Shown: piece by piece, positions 49,516 to 61,835 of the stretch
Numbering within the stretch: position 1 is the first letter of the stretch
Layout: every line of letters starts with the position of its first letter
NCBI RefSeq assembly: GCF_020921035.1
Contig: NC_063154.1
Span: forward strand, 7,874,001 to 7,938,000
DNA from: Rhodamnia argentea
Taxonomy: Eukaryota; Streptophyta; Magnoliopsida; Myrtales; Myrtaceae
DNA length: 64,000 nt
Reading direction: 5' to 3'
Notes under the pieces: model-generated
Seen by the model: only the letters and a program-made list of their open reading frames with translations
Told to the model about the DNA's origin: nothing
Databases searched by the model: none
Made by a program: the position numbers and the translations under genes

Positions 49516-52154
49516 TCCCTGTTTGAAACATAGTGACTTTAAAGCTTGGCTAGTACAATCTCGTTGTCACTGCTATTTCCGAGACTGACAGTGAGTCCCA
49601 ACCAATTTTGAGAACTAGGGCATATTTCTCGTATCCGTCGAAATAATGAAGGAGCACGATCCTGATGCATGTTTTTCTTAACCACACAGATTAGATAGCC
49701 CTAGACATCAATATTTGCCTCAAAATCCACGCATGAGCTATAAATGACGCACTGTGATCGGCTATTATGAAGTCGTAAGCTAACACACGAGAGCGAAATG
49801 TTGTGAATTTCATTTGTACTGGCATGTCTACGGAAGATCGCAATGCGCAGTAGGAGCTTCAGCTTCTGCAGGGGGACGAGGATTTTGTCTAAAAGGCGAC
49901 TTGGAAGGTTTAGTGGTTAATTAGTGCAGATAACCATGGGCTTAGTGTAACTACTCAAATGATATTATGTCGAGCAAGAAATCTACTCTTTCGAGCGGTA
50001 GCTTCGAGTCCTTTCAGTGGCATTCCGCAAATAAATGGGTAGATTACTGAATCTCCAATGGCAAGAGAGGGAGAGTAGTATCAACATGTCGATAACAGGG
50101 CATGATTATCTGATTAGCACCATTTAATTAAGAAAAGAAAGATAGGGACAGCAATGTTGTAATTGTCTCGTCAGGTGTCTGGGACAAAGTTCCTCTCGCT
50201 CGCAAACATCACAACACAATGGGGGGGCCAACAAAACAACCAATCAAGATCGGAGCAAGTAAAAACAGATAGGACCCTTATCCATACACTCTGTTTTAAA
50301 AAATCTTATTCACCGGCGTGTTGCACACGGATAATGACAAGATAAAAAGAAAGAAAAATTCAAAATGTTGGTAAGGTTAGTTACATCCGCCATTAGGACA
50401 CGGACAACTCATCCTTGTTTTGCTTTGATTGTTCCTTTTCTCATCTGAGCAGGCAAGCGATTACATCGATAGTCGGCCAACGAGCATCGATTTTCAGAGA
50501 TGATCACTCTGAAATCCGACCTGAAGACAGTACTGGGACGCGTAAATGTCGAGACCTAAAGGTGTCTCTGCTCTGTGTACTGTGCTTGGCTCGCCGGGGA
50601 GTCGAAGATGAACTTGAGACGAACGGAATAGGAATACGAATCGAATCGATTGGTCTTACCCTTAGATTTTTATCCTTAGCATATGATACTATCCGATGAG
50701 ACGATAATCAACAAAATCTGCTACGAAAGACTCAGCAATGAGCAGACAGATTTCCTAGTCACCATCGAATTGTTTGGTGGACGGACAAGACTTCACTTGC
50801 CAATTATAATAAGAAGAAACCAAACATGGTGGTAGGTGGTGCTTAGGTCATGGTTAATCACCAGTATTGCTTCCTTAATGTTTCCTTCCAGCTCAGACAT
50901 TAGCTCATAGGTTTCCAGCGGACAGTCTTATGATTCGTACACATATCCACCGCCGAAATTCCCAGTCAACAAGAGACAACCTTAACTCATCACAGACTGT
51001 GTTCCTTTCCCAAGCAGCCAACCGCGACTGCCGCCGCTTCAACTCCCGCCTTCCACCTCCGGCAATCCCAGTCGTCGCCGCGCATCACCTCTTTTGCCCT
51101 CCAATCTCTCTCCTCCTTCTGCAGCTCTCTCTCCGACCCTAAAAGACTTCCTCGCAAAGAACCACCTGATTTCACCGATGGAGACGATGGGGGGGTGGGG
51201 CAACTCACTTTCGGGTGGGCGACACGTGGCTTGGTTTTCGGCACACGAGACGAAATCATATGATGGATGGACCTTTTTCTCTGAGCCTTCTCATCAGTTC
51301 GATGGCGATCTACCAGAAAAGCTGCCAAAGCAAAGCAGAAACGCCACGATTGGAAGAACCCTATCATGTTGGGGAAGTAAAATACATAGCAAACAGATTT
51401 GTCAACCTTGCTTTTCCCCAACTATAATCAGCTAAAATAAGCACTCACTTTGAGTTGTTGGACCCATTATAAAAAAAAAAAAAATTTACTTCGTTGGAAT
51501 TCCTTTTTGACTGGGTTTTGGTGAGTAAAAGATACCAAATTCTGCATTCTAGGGTTTCATATTCAACTATATCCAAACAGACGAGGATGGTGATCTCACT
51601 TTGACGCTTAGTAGACATGTATTAATCTCTTGATTATATCTTAACTATTGATGACAAAAGTCGTTCTCTGCTGAAACATTAGCTATTTATACTAAAGAAA
51701 CCCTAGGTAACACTAATAGGCCAATAACATACTAAATCAATTAGGAAATAAAGTAATACCTGTTTTAATCTTCGTTTATCTTCCAAGTTTCCTGCTTAGT
51801 CTAGCTGGCTTATGCGCGGCAAATTGCTTTGGATCAAGGCCACTTGCACGGTCCAAGTATAATCAGGAGATTGCAGGGTGCTGGACTTCCAGGTTCAAAA
51901 ATAGAATAGCGTTCACAGACCCATAAAATGATAAATATGGAAGCCGCACAACCTCCACCCAGTTTAGATCGTACATTCTTGCGTTAGCATCATCAGTTTC
52001 CTAACTCGTTTAGGATAAAAAAGTCACTGTCTGTTCACTAAACACCGGGCGAATTCTATCCTCGCGGCTCGCTTTCTGAATCTGTACTCGTTCGAAAGCT
52101 CCAAAAAGCCTTCTAGCAGCTAGGTCCTGTCCCAATCATCAAAACAACATTATA

Positions 52155-52191
<37 letters not shown>

Positions 52192-52569
52192 CCGGGTTTT
52201 ATCTTTGTTTGCTGTGAGCTTGTGCGATCCTGACCGCACTTACCATAGAGTTGACGTGGGATGTGGATAAGATTAACTTACACCCACATATCGTCGTGGT
52301 TTGGTTGAAATAATGGCAAGAACGAGACCAGAGATTTCCAAGGGAATGGACCGTAGGGCATAATTAGCTGTCAACCATTCATATTTGCTTCCTTCCATCA
52401 CTGACATTATTAGCATTTTACCCTCTTTGTTTCTTTTCCTTTTGGGTGGTGTTCCCTCCATGAAAGGGTCAACTTCAGGTGGAGAGCCTTGTCACCTTTC
52501 GGTCAATCTCCATGCCCTGACACCTTCCCAAGTTGCAGCTAGCTTGGGCCTTTCATATGTTATGGATTG

Positions 52570-52587
52570 GTCGACCCAAAAAAAAAA
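52570..52587. mobile_element. 18 bp poly(A) micro-insertion
   Basis: GTCGACCC plus about 10 A lies between two exact copies of ATGTTATGGATTG (52557-52569 and 52588-52600). It looks like a target duplication around a tiny retro-insertion. Confidence 0.55.
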
Positions 52588-52740
52588 ATGTTATGGATTG
52601 AGATATTTGCACGGACCTCAAGCTTATCTAATGCTATGGTTCCTCCATGTATGAATAGGGATGGGAGGGGTTGAAAGGAATGAAGCGTAGGAATCATCTT
52701 CAAACTCATGCATCCCTCAAGTTCTAGAATTTTATCCGGG

Positions 52741-53085
52741 GGAAATTGCCCGAAAAAGTCTTAAACTTATTTCGTTTGTGCCAGTTCATTCATAAACCTA
52801 TCGCTTTTATGTCGGTTTAGTACTAAACCTTTTAATTGTATTAATTGAGACCTAAATCTTTTGACGCTTTGCCAATTAATCATAAATTTTTTTACGACTT
52901 GCCAATTTAGTCCTTCTGTTTAATTTTGACTGAAAACCACTAACGTGACGATCTAGTTAGCACCGGTTGTCGTAGGTGGCACGGTCGGTGCCGACGTAGA
53001 CGGTATTTCTAATTTTTTTTTTTAATAATCTGACTTTTTTCTTTCCTTATTTCCCTCCGCCGGTCACCATTCTTTTCTGAAATAC
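52741..53085. mobile_element. foldback element, family A, left part
   Basis: The left arm runs from GGAAATTGCCCGAAAAAGTC through units like CGGTTTAGTACTAAACCTTT to the middle block (TTGACTGAAAACCACTAACG, GGTGGCACGGTCGG) and the start of the centre. No right arm follows, so the copy is truncated. Confidence 0.6.
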
Positions 53086-53804
53086 AAAGATCGATCAACT
53101 CTGTCAATCACTGTTAAATGGTCTATTAGGTCTTCCTATCCACACCAGCGAATTCTTCCCTGGCTACCCGATTTGATTCGCTGTATGTTGTAGCAAAACC
53201 AACCATTATTAACGATCCACGTGATTGACTCGAGTTAATTTTCTTCTGGGACTGTCAGCTTGTACAGAAAATCCATCTTGTACTTTACGCTCATTGGCCA
53301 CGTTGGGCGTTTACAAGTTGTAATTTTGTTTCGAGCACCAAACTGCTCGAGAGGAAGCGTGGGAAATGAGAATGGCTGTTAATTGTTCATTAGTGAGAAG
53401 GCAAGTACAATTCTAAAATGGTAGGTGTAAATTGTATTAGGTGACGGTAGATGCACCGCGAGTTCAAATCTCGGTTCCAGAGAATGACATTAGTTGCAAC
53501 TTTACGTTATCCGAGAAGGAACCTGGCTATGGTGGTACCAATTTGGAAATTTTATTTATTTATTTATTAGTCTGATTCTATCCTATCCTATTTTACTATA
53601 CAAGCTACGCTTGGTCTGATCCGAGATTAATATGTTTTAAAATGTAATTTGTTAAACAGTGTCCTTAGGCGCTCCCGTAATCTCAAATAAGTTTGCATTT
53701 TTGCATACACCGTTTTTCTCGTGTTATGTGTAATGAACTCCTTGCGGATCGACTTATTCCATGTTAATTATGTCTTATCGTTGTCTCAAGACACATTTAT
53801 ATAG
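53086..53804. other. stretch between two family A elements
   Basis: No gene is seen. At 53440-53475 there is a tRNA-like word GAGTTCAAATCTCGG, but no cloverleaf can be folded around it. Confidence 0.45.
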
Positions 53805-54475
53805 GGAAATGCATCAAAAAAGTTTTAAATCTAGTGCACTTGTAACAATTCCATTATAAACATTTTAATTGTACCAATTTAGTCCTAAACCTTTCGACGA
53901 TATGTCAATATAGTTCATCCAATCAATTTTGATCGGAAATCGCTGATATGGACATTGGTCATCCCCCGTTGGCACGACCGCCAGTTACACTGAAAAATTT
54001 TACAATTTTTTTTAATGCTTTTCTGGATTTTTTTTATTTTTCTTTTCTTCTTTCTTTATGTTTTTTGTTGCAACTTTGGGCCACGAGGCCCATCGACCCT
54101 CACCGGCATGGGTGAGGGCCTCCGCACCCTTGCCAAGATCCAGACGACTGTCACAGCCCTCTCCTGGTTCTAGGTGAGGGCATGATTCACTCGCCGGCTC
54201 ATAATTGAGGAAAAAAAACACGAAAGAAAAGAAAGGGGAAAAAAAATTAATAGTAAATTCAAAAAATAAAAATAAAAAAATGCCCACGTCAACGTCGGTT
54301 GTACCACGTAAGACAACCAGCATCTATATTAGCGATATCCAACCAAAATTAGCCTGAATTAGACTACATTGACAAAGCGCCAAAAGATTTAGAACTTAAT
54401 TGACACAATTGAAAGATTTATGACTGAATTGGCACCGCAATAGATTTAGGACTTTTTTGGTATTTTTTTTTTCTC
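53805..54475. mobile_element. foldback element, family A, complete copy with GC-rich centre
   Basis: The left end CATCAAAAAAGTTTTAAATC and right end TAGATTTAGGACTTTTTTGG are inverted. Arms are built of the CAATTTAGTCCTAAACCTTT unit and its inverse. The inner blocks GATCGGAAATCGCTGATATG and ATTAGCGATATCCAACC pair with each other. The centre at 54070-54200 is GC-rich with CCCTCACC words. Confidence 0.7.
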
Positions 54476-57400
54476 ATTTTTATAAGACCCTTGTTACGTG
54501 AAAGATACTCAAGTCAATGAATGAGCAACCGAATAATGATGGACCCAATTGGAAGATGGTTAAGACATGAGTGGTGAGCCGTTCACTAATGGGAACCAAT
54601 CTTTCCAAGTTTGGCATTGGGTGCTGAGTAAAAAAAGAATGGCAAGCATAGTTGAATAAAAAGAGCCACTATGGTATCGTTTAATTAATAAGTACCACGA
54701 GGACACTATAAAATCACCATAACTAGTAATAATAAATAGTGATACACTATGAAATTCGAGACAAGTTTCAAGAAAACCATGTATTTCAACTAGAAAATTT
54801 TATTAGGGCAAAAAAAAAAAAAATGACGAGCAGTGACCATTAACAAGTTTCCAAGGGTGTTCTTCTGCTCCTTGCATCATAAGATGGGACGGTGCACGTG
54901 AAACAAGATCGGACGTAATCATATCAGACAAACTATGGAAAAGAGGTAAATAAACATGAGGAGAATAACAAGTAGAATTACGAGAAGATTGTCAAGATTT
55001 AAACTCGTGATAGGTGCTTTGAACTCTGATACCATGTTAAATATATCGTTTTTTCTCGAAAGTCTAGATGAAAAAAAAGGGAGCAAATGCATACGTGGTA
55101 TAATATTTAACTCTCTCTCTCTCTCTCCAACAACTTTCTCTCCCTCTCACATTCACCTCAAATGGAATTGGATAACCTCAACATGAGGGGGCAGATCTAT
55201 CCAAGATGATCACGTACCGCTCACCAAAAGAAGTGAATGATTGAGATGCCGGCTTCTCAAATGTAATCTACTCTGATTTCAATCTATCAAATTTTAGTCA
55301 ACTCGCCTTGTTTAAATCGAAAGAATCTCTACACATCTGAAGATCTCTTTGGGGCTACTGTTCACCTATCGATTTGGGGAAGAACTTTGAGCCCTTTACG
55401 ATATGATGAAGTTGCGAGAGACTTGCCATGGTCCTTTTTTTTTTGTTTTTTTAACTATCTAGGAAGCATCATCATTGTGATTTGTCCATAATACCCAAAT
55501 AGTTGCTGATTATGATGACAATGATGATTAGATTGTTGCGGTGGTGATCAGCATTTTGACCTGTCGTTTAGAGAGAGAGAGAGAGGCTTCACCTATCTGT
55601 CTTTCACGGACAGGAGGGGCACGAGGAGCACGCGCACATCAAGAAGTCAATGGTCGGACCATATTGCTTTTTGGTGACTCGCTCGTGCATGGGCTTTGTC
55701 CCTCTCGTACGTGTTAGTTACTGTGCATGGCGATCTCATGCAGCGGCTCCTCCATTTTTAGGGTAAAACGGCCCCACCCACAAAGAGGATAAAGTTGTGG
55801 GGCGTCGAAACATTAACGTTTTGATGGACAAGTGTCATCCACCCGAATAAGCCACGTCTAAGTCCATCCCGGGAAAAGATCGGTATGCATGAATCATGGC
55901 ATAAAAGCAAAAATAAGGAAGCTCTTAGCGCGATATTTCGACAGTATTGTCGGTTAATCGCACGATCTCCTAATTAATGAGTGTTTCGGGTAAAACACGC
56001 GGTGATGGTATTTGGATCTATGGTTGAGATTGTACCGCCCCCGACAATATTATCGGGAAAGTATTTCCTCGAAAATGTTGTTTCTTGAATGCGTTATGCA
56101 TCGAATTATTAGGTCATCCTGGAATTCGATGTGTTAAAGCTTATGCCATCAATATCTTATATCGATTTTGTTACCATCAAATAGTTTTCCTTGAGCACCT
56201 GTTGAAATCTGTACATGAAGTTCTGATTTTACCAAAGGCGCTCTTTCGAGGTATCATCGGATTTCAATTTCTTGTTTATCATCGGGCTTTTCAAATTCCC
56301 TGCGCTACCCATCTCGTTTTCAGCCATAATGAAAGTCATCTTCAATTAACACGTGAGGGAAAAAAAAATCGAACTTTGTCAAAAGCGATGGAAACCCAAA
56401 GGAGGAAGAAGAAAAACGTGCGACCAGATGCTTCGGCTCATCTTGTCCAATGATGACGTCATCCTGATTTCTTATGTATAAGCTGCATTGACGTCATATA
56501 TCTGTTTTCTAATTAGTGCTAACATCGAAAGCCTGTGAATCTAATGGCAATAGACTTTTAAGATTGAATCTCATCTACTTACCTATTCTAAGATGCAATG
56601 GAAATAATTTAGGACAAACTGACCTCGAGATGGGGTTTGATAGTCTTTCATGCTGTTCCTAATCATGTGATTCTATCCGTAAACCCAACGTTTGCAAAAT
56701 TAACTGGTGTCATAGCTAACAATATGTGTGAAAGACCACGAATCTAACTTTGGAATGGAAAAAAGAAAGATTTGACTGATCATTAAAATATGTTCGGTGA
56801 GCCTAGCACACTGTCCCAAACCGAATCGGGACCATCCGATCCGGCGATACCCATGCGGGACCCACATTCCAACGATCCAGATTCCATCTCCGGTTCAGCG
56901 TAACATGCCACATTCGGGCAATACTTCCCTCCTCGTCGTTATTCGCTAGGCTAGGCAAAAATCACCCTAGTACAAACTCGGGAAGCAGTACAACGTTGGG
57001 CTTCTTCTCTCCATGTTTCCTCGCCCTCTCGAGAGGAAGTGCAGATGGGAGGAATTTGGTCTAACCAAAAGTCAGTATTCATCAAAAAACCTTGGGGCGC
57101 TCTGAATGCAGCTAAGAGACGAACATGTGATGGTGCAGTTGGATAAATTCTAGTACTTCGTTTTCGTGGGCGTGTCAGCCTGTGTCCCAGGTTATCCATT
57201 CCCCCATGCACCTCGGTGTCACTAAATTAATCCGCTAGGAAAAGACAATAATCATGTTGATTATGATTGTGGAGGGGGGGATTTTTTTCTATTCGGGAAC
57301 CTGAGCGTTCTGGTCATTTTGTTGGACCGATGGTTCCATGGAGTTTTCAAGCGCCAGAACTGACGGGCCAATAGGGGACCGGGGGCGGGTCTTCTTTATC

Positions 57401-58351
57401 ATTTTCCCCGTACTCCACCTCGGTCCTAAAGTCGATGGATCCCTCTCGTTTCGTCGAAACATGGGGACGACATAATATTAAGAGAGTGGGGGAGAAAAAC
57501 AAAAGCATGCACAACATAGCATGACAAGTGCGCAGAGTGAACAGGACTCGAGACCCTAAAGCGTGCTTTGTCACAATGCGCTAATTTTACGGGGATTTAC
57601 TGGGCGTGTTTGCCCGTTTGATTAAGCCGGTAAATGGAAGCGTGGTTTGGTGTTTATGTATTCTTGTTGAAGGGGCGTGCTACGTTCGGGGTGAATTGGT
57701 TCACTTCAGAAATAGTGGGAGGTTCGCGTGCGTTGTCATGTAATTGTCACATTTGCTTTTCGCCGGAAGGCTGGCCGGGGATCAAAATTCCTCCATTGCA
57801 GAGAAGAGAAAGTTTAGCGCGTCGAGTTGGGCGAAAATTGTAGTTTGATACATAATTGCAAAGTCCATTAAAAGTTTAACGCTCACGCAAGTGAAAGTGA
57901 CCCCCTTCTTTACTTTTTTTGGTGGTTGAAAAGCTACGTGAGCTTTCCCTTCTCCCTAATTTTTTTACTGAATCTGCCTGCTTTATCTCATACAATTAGG
58001 ATCTTCTAATTGGAAACCTCCATTTTGAGGGTGCGGATCTGCCGTCTCCTGCAATGTACACATCCATTTTCTTGCTCACGAGATCTCGCTCCGTGTCCTT
58101 TCTCTCTGAGCTCTCGTGACACAAAATACTAAGACTAATATAAACCACTTTTCACCAACCGCTGCCCAACTCAATTGGGTCGTCGGTGACCATTGCTAGC
58201 CGCCATTGCCCCTGTGTCAGCCAGCCGACATTGCCCCCGACCGATTGAGTCACCGACCCTTTTGCCACGAGCTTGACGTCTCCCTCCTCCCTCTCTATCT
58301 CTCGACTCCGGCCACCCCACCCAGAGCCATCGTTACCTAAATGTGGCCAGG
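54476..58351. other. long intergenic region
   Basis: No gene is supported. The words CTCTGATACCATGTTAAAT at 55023-55041 are typical of plant copia LTRs, so a worn LTR may lie there. A pair of palindromic TGACGTCA sites is at 56454 and 56489. A minus-strand frame at 57211-56951 and a plus-strand frame at 56085-56453 show no family features. Confidence 0.4.
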
Positions 58352-58690
58352 AGAATTACCAAAAAAGTCATAAACCTATTGTAATTGTGTCAATTCAGTT
58401 CTAAACTTTTTTTTTTTTTGCTAATTGAATTCTAAATCTTTTGTATTTGTGTCAATTCAGCCTATCAAGCCAATTTTGATAGGAAAACGACGGCATGGAC
58501 GTTGGCTATCCAACGTGACACGATCGGTGTTGACTTGAATAACTTTTACTCATATTTTTTTTAATTATTTCTTGATTATTTTCTCTTTCTTTTTTTTTCT
58601 TTTCCCTTCCCTTCTTTCTCTAGCCGGTCGCTAGACCTGGGAGAACCTCGCCCACCCCTAACAAGGCTAGACCTTACTAGTGATTGGGCG
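58352..58690. mobile_element. foldback element, family A, left half
   Basis: It begins AATTACCAAAAAAGTCATAA and has the CAATTCAGTTCTAAACTTTT units. The middle block ACGTGACACGATCGGTGTTG is followed by a centre with TAGCCGGTCGCTAGACC. No right arm is seen. Confidence 0.6.
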
Positions 58691-59774
58691 ATCGGGACCT
58701 ATGACAGGCTCAGTTCCATATTCCAAAAATTGGGGAACCGGTTTAGACGGCCGGGTTCCATTTCTATAAGAAATTTGGCATTGCTCACCCCTACCAATTT
58801 CACTAAGTTTGAAAACTGCAGAAGGAAGGGTGTAGACCAAAGTCTTTGACTCTACAAATTTTTTAAAAAAAAATAGTCAAACTTCATCGCCAGGCACCTC
58901 CACTATATAGGTTTGACGATGGTTGGAGTTTCTAAATTGAATATCCCACTTGTAGCAATAAAGTATGATATTCTAAGACTACTTATGCAAAAAAATTACA
59001 GACTAATTTGTTCAGTAAATTGTTCAGATGGCGGGATCAAAACCAACCATCAATAGAAGATAATTCGCCATCAATTAGAAATCCTATCAACGTCCTAGAT
59101 TGAAGGAATGTTTTGCACGTGTTTTTCAAGAAACTTTGCCGAGATTTTGTATCAAGTGGATATGACAACTACATGATCTAAGTGCAATGTTCGAATTTGA
59201 AGCTCTGTAAATCCGAGAAAACTCAACCCGAATTCATATAAACAAGAGGGATTCAACATTTTTGGAGAGATTTTTGAGTCCATCAGTCTTTTGTAAGCTT
59301 GTAATATCCATAGGAGTGTTATTCCCAAGAAATGGTAAGAATGACAAACCCATTTCTAAACACGCGTTAGAATTGGTTTTACAGAGAGTTACTGCAGGAG
59401 ATTTGATTTTGCCTTGTGTCTTGTGTTGAGAAATAATAAGGAGGAGTAGGGTGTAAAATAGGTTGGAGGAAGTGGCAAAGTATGATTTTTTCAGCTGTTC
59501 TTCATATACAATTTCCACCGCAGTCTTCTGTTGAATTTTATGATTATTCCATGTTACTTGCGTTTATAGATTATGCCATATACTATGCGCGTCTCCACTG
59601 CAATATATATATATATATTTTATGCTATGGTTTTTCTTTAACAAGTGACTTTATTGTCATGATAATTAACAAATAGAACACGGGATTCAAATAGCCTTTC
59701 TTTCTTTCTTTTTGTCGGATATGGGTTTCAAATAGCCGACGAGTCAAAAGTTTTGAAAAATAAAATGTTATTGA
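58691..59774. other. intergenic stretch
   Basis: No gene is visible. A poly-pyrimidine micro-insertion lies at 59697-59726, flanked by TTCAAATAGCC on both sides. Confidence 0.45.
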
Positions 59775-60430
59775 AGCTCCGTCTGTTTCACGGAAAACAA
59801 CTTTGAGGAAAATGTTTTTCGAATTTTCGGCGTTTGGTTCACCTAAAATAAGCCAGTCAAGGAAAATATTTTTCACCCATAAAAAAACTCCTTCAAAAGT
59901 GGGGAATCTTTGGTCCCTCAACTCCTTTATATTCATTTTTTTTATTAATTTAAAAACTAATTTTGAATTTCACTTGATTTTCTAATTTTTAATTTTTTTA
60001 ATTTTTTTTCCTTTTCTTTCTCTACCGGTCGCCGGATCCGGTGAGGCGAGCCTCAACTTGAGCTTACCGGCCATATCTAGTGAGGCTAGCTTGGGCCTCG
60101 ACCTTGGCTCATCGGATTCGAGCTCGCCGGTTGCCACCATGGCCGGCGACCAGCCAAAACCACAAAGATAAGAAAAAAAAATAAAAAATAAAAAGTGAAA
60201 AAAAGAAAAAGATGAATAATTAAATATCAATTGTTTAAAAAATGAAAAAAATAACCAAAAATTATTGAAAGGAGTGCATGGAGGGAAATCAAATTCGATT
60301 TTCCATACCCAATGACGGAAAACATTTTTCGCGTCTTTTTCATATTTCAACCAGATATTGAAAAATATCGTTATTTTCTTGAAAAATATTTTCCAAACAT
60401 ACCACATTTTTTGCGAAAAAAAACAGAGCC
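59775..60430. mobile_element. family B element, long copy with GC-rich centre
   Basis: The left end GCTCCGTCTGTTTCACGG and right end GCGAAAAAAAACAGAGCC are inverted repeats. The inner parts (AAAATATTTTTCACCC left, GAAAAATATTTTCCAAAC right) also face each other. The centre at 60020-60160 is GC-rich with inverted GGTCGCCGG and CCGGCGACC words. There is no transposase. Confidence 0.65.
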
Positions 60431-60623
60431 TTGTAGATCAATCTCAATTTCCAAGTCTATTCTACACTAGCAAATCGTCTGTGGAGCCTTACACGAAGTC
60501 GCTAAGAAAATCCGCCAAAATTTATTTCTTATGGCGAATTTTCATTAGGGCTTGCGTTTCAATAATTCATTTATCCTATTTTCTAAAGGTGCACATGGAC
60601 TAGCCACACGGTGCGGCCACTTA

Positions 60624-61739
60624 GGGTCTGTTTGGTAACATTTATGTTCTTCGGAACAAAAATAATCAGAAATATGTTTGATAACGTAAATAATTCTGAT
60701 TCTGATTTTGCTGCAGGGAACACTTTTGGACCAAAAAAAAGAAAAGAAAGTGGCTTCTCCAAAACAATAACACTTTTGAGAATCAAAAAAGCAACGATAG
60801 TCTTCTTTCACCTTTGTCGAACACCTGCAAGGCGTGAGCGGGGTCAACCAGGCCCGATCCGGATAATCTTTTTTAATAAAAATTTCGAAAATTAATTAAA
60901 AAAATTAAAAAAAATCAGAAAATGATTTAAAAAATTCAAAAAATGGAAAATTCCTAAAAAAATCTAAAAAAATTGGAAAAAATCAGAAAAATTCCAAAAA
61001 ATTCTCAGAAATTAGGAGATGGGGTATTTTAGCTGGCCAATACTATTTTTGATGATTTTGCCTTGCGATTTCTCCCAAATGATGATTTTGCAACTCATGG
61101 GCAAATTGTTCCAAAAAATCTCAAAATTTCCAAAAAAAACCTCAGTAGAAAATTGGTCCATTCAATTGGCTAATCTTATTTTTGGTGATTTTGCCTTTCG
61201 ATTTTTCCTAAGCCTTGCCTGATTTATTGTTGGAATACCATGCTGCATCATTGACCATCCTCATGGTATCCAACAGTAAAACCGAGCCACCTATGTGGCA
61301 GAGATGGATTTTATTCATTTTGAGCAATAAAAGATAATCAGAGTCACCTGTTTCGTCCTTGGCATATGCATAGCCTTAAGAGAAGCATGGAAAAACAACA
61401 ATTTTAACGTATTATCCTTCCAATGAACAAATCTGAAGCATCCTTATTTTGGTCAAAAAGATGTCATGGTGCAAGAGGATCACAAATGCGGGGTTTAAGA
61501 AAAGTCATCAAATGTGATTATTTAATTATTTGATTTAAATGACAAATTGAAAAGAGAAATTATTTCCTAGAACATAAATTTTGTGTAGTTACCAAACGTG
61601 TTTCTATTTCGAGAATAGAAATTTTATGCGATTACCAAACGCATTTTAATTCTCTAAAACTCATCCAAGGAATAGAATAAAAAAAATTAATTATAATCAA
61701 TATTACTTTTTTCAAACGAAGTGTTACCAAGCGAGGCCC
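60624..61739. mobile_element. Harbinger/Tourist-like element with TTA target duplication
   Basis: The left end GGGTCTGTTTGGTAACA (from 60624) and the right end TGTTACCAAGCGAGGCCC (to 61739) are inverted repeats with one gap. The triplet TTA stands on both sides (60621-60623 and 61740-61742). A 3 bp TTA duplication and GGGxCTGTTTGG ends are the hallmark of PIF/Harbinger (Tourist) elements. At 1.1 kb with no transposase frame it is non-autonomous. The inside has a near-duplicate block at about 61030-61075 and 61165-61210. Confidence 0.75.
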
Positions 61740-61835
61740 TTAGGAGCTTTACCTGTTATGACTTTGGTTATGGTTCATGAGCTTTTCTAAACGTGTTGTA
61801 GGAATTGAGATCCAAGAAGATAATTCTCCCAAAAA

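Larger units (their letters stand above)
48025..52740. other. intergenic region after the DUF3326 gene
   Basis: The 3' UTR occupies the first 150 bases or so. CT tracts lie at 48213-48243 and 52157-52190. A possible exon-like piece is at 48513-48598 (see findings). The right arm of a family A foldback lies at 49340-49515. A C/T-rich, GC-richer stretch at 51000-51200 has open frames in both strands but no recognisable product. A micro-insertion is at 52570-52587. I see no gene that I can support. Confidence 0.4.

Noticed and set aside
50990..51435. Overlapping long frames on both strands in a C/T-rich stretch
   Set aside because: Neither strand shows a known motif or a good splice site pair; GC-rich composition lengthens frames by chance.
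53440..53475. tRNA or SINE-like GAGTTCAAATCTC word
   Set aside because: The T-arm stem is incomplete and no acceptor or anticodon arm could be folded.
56085..56453. 122-codon frame before the TGACGTCA pair
   Set aside because: It has no ATG-supported family features, and no coding-like composition compared with its surroundings.
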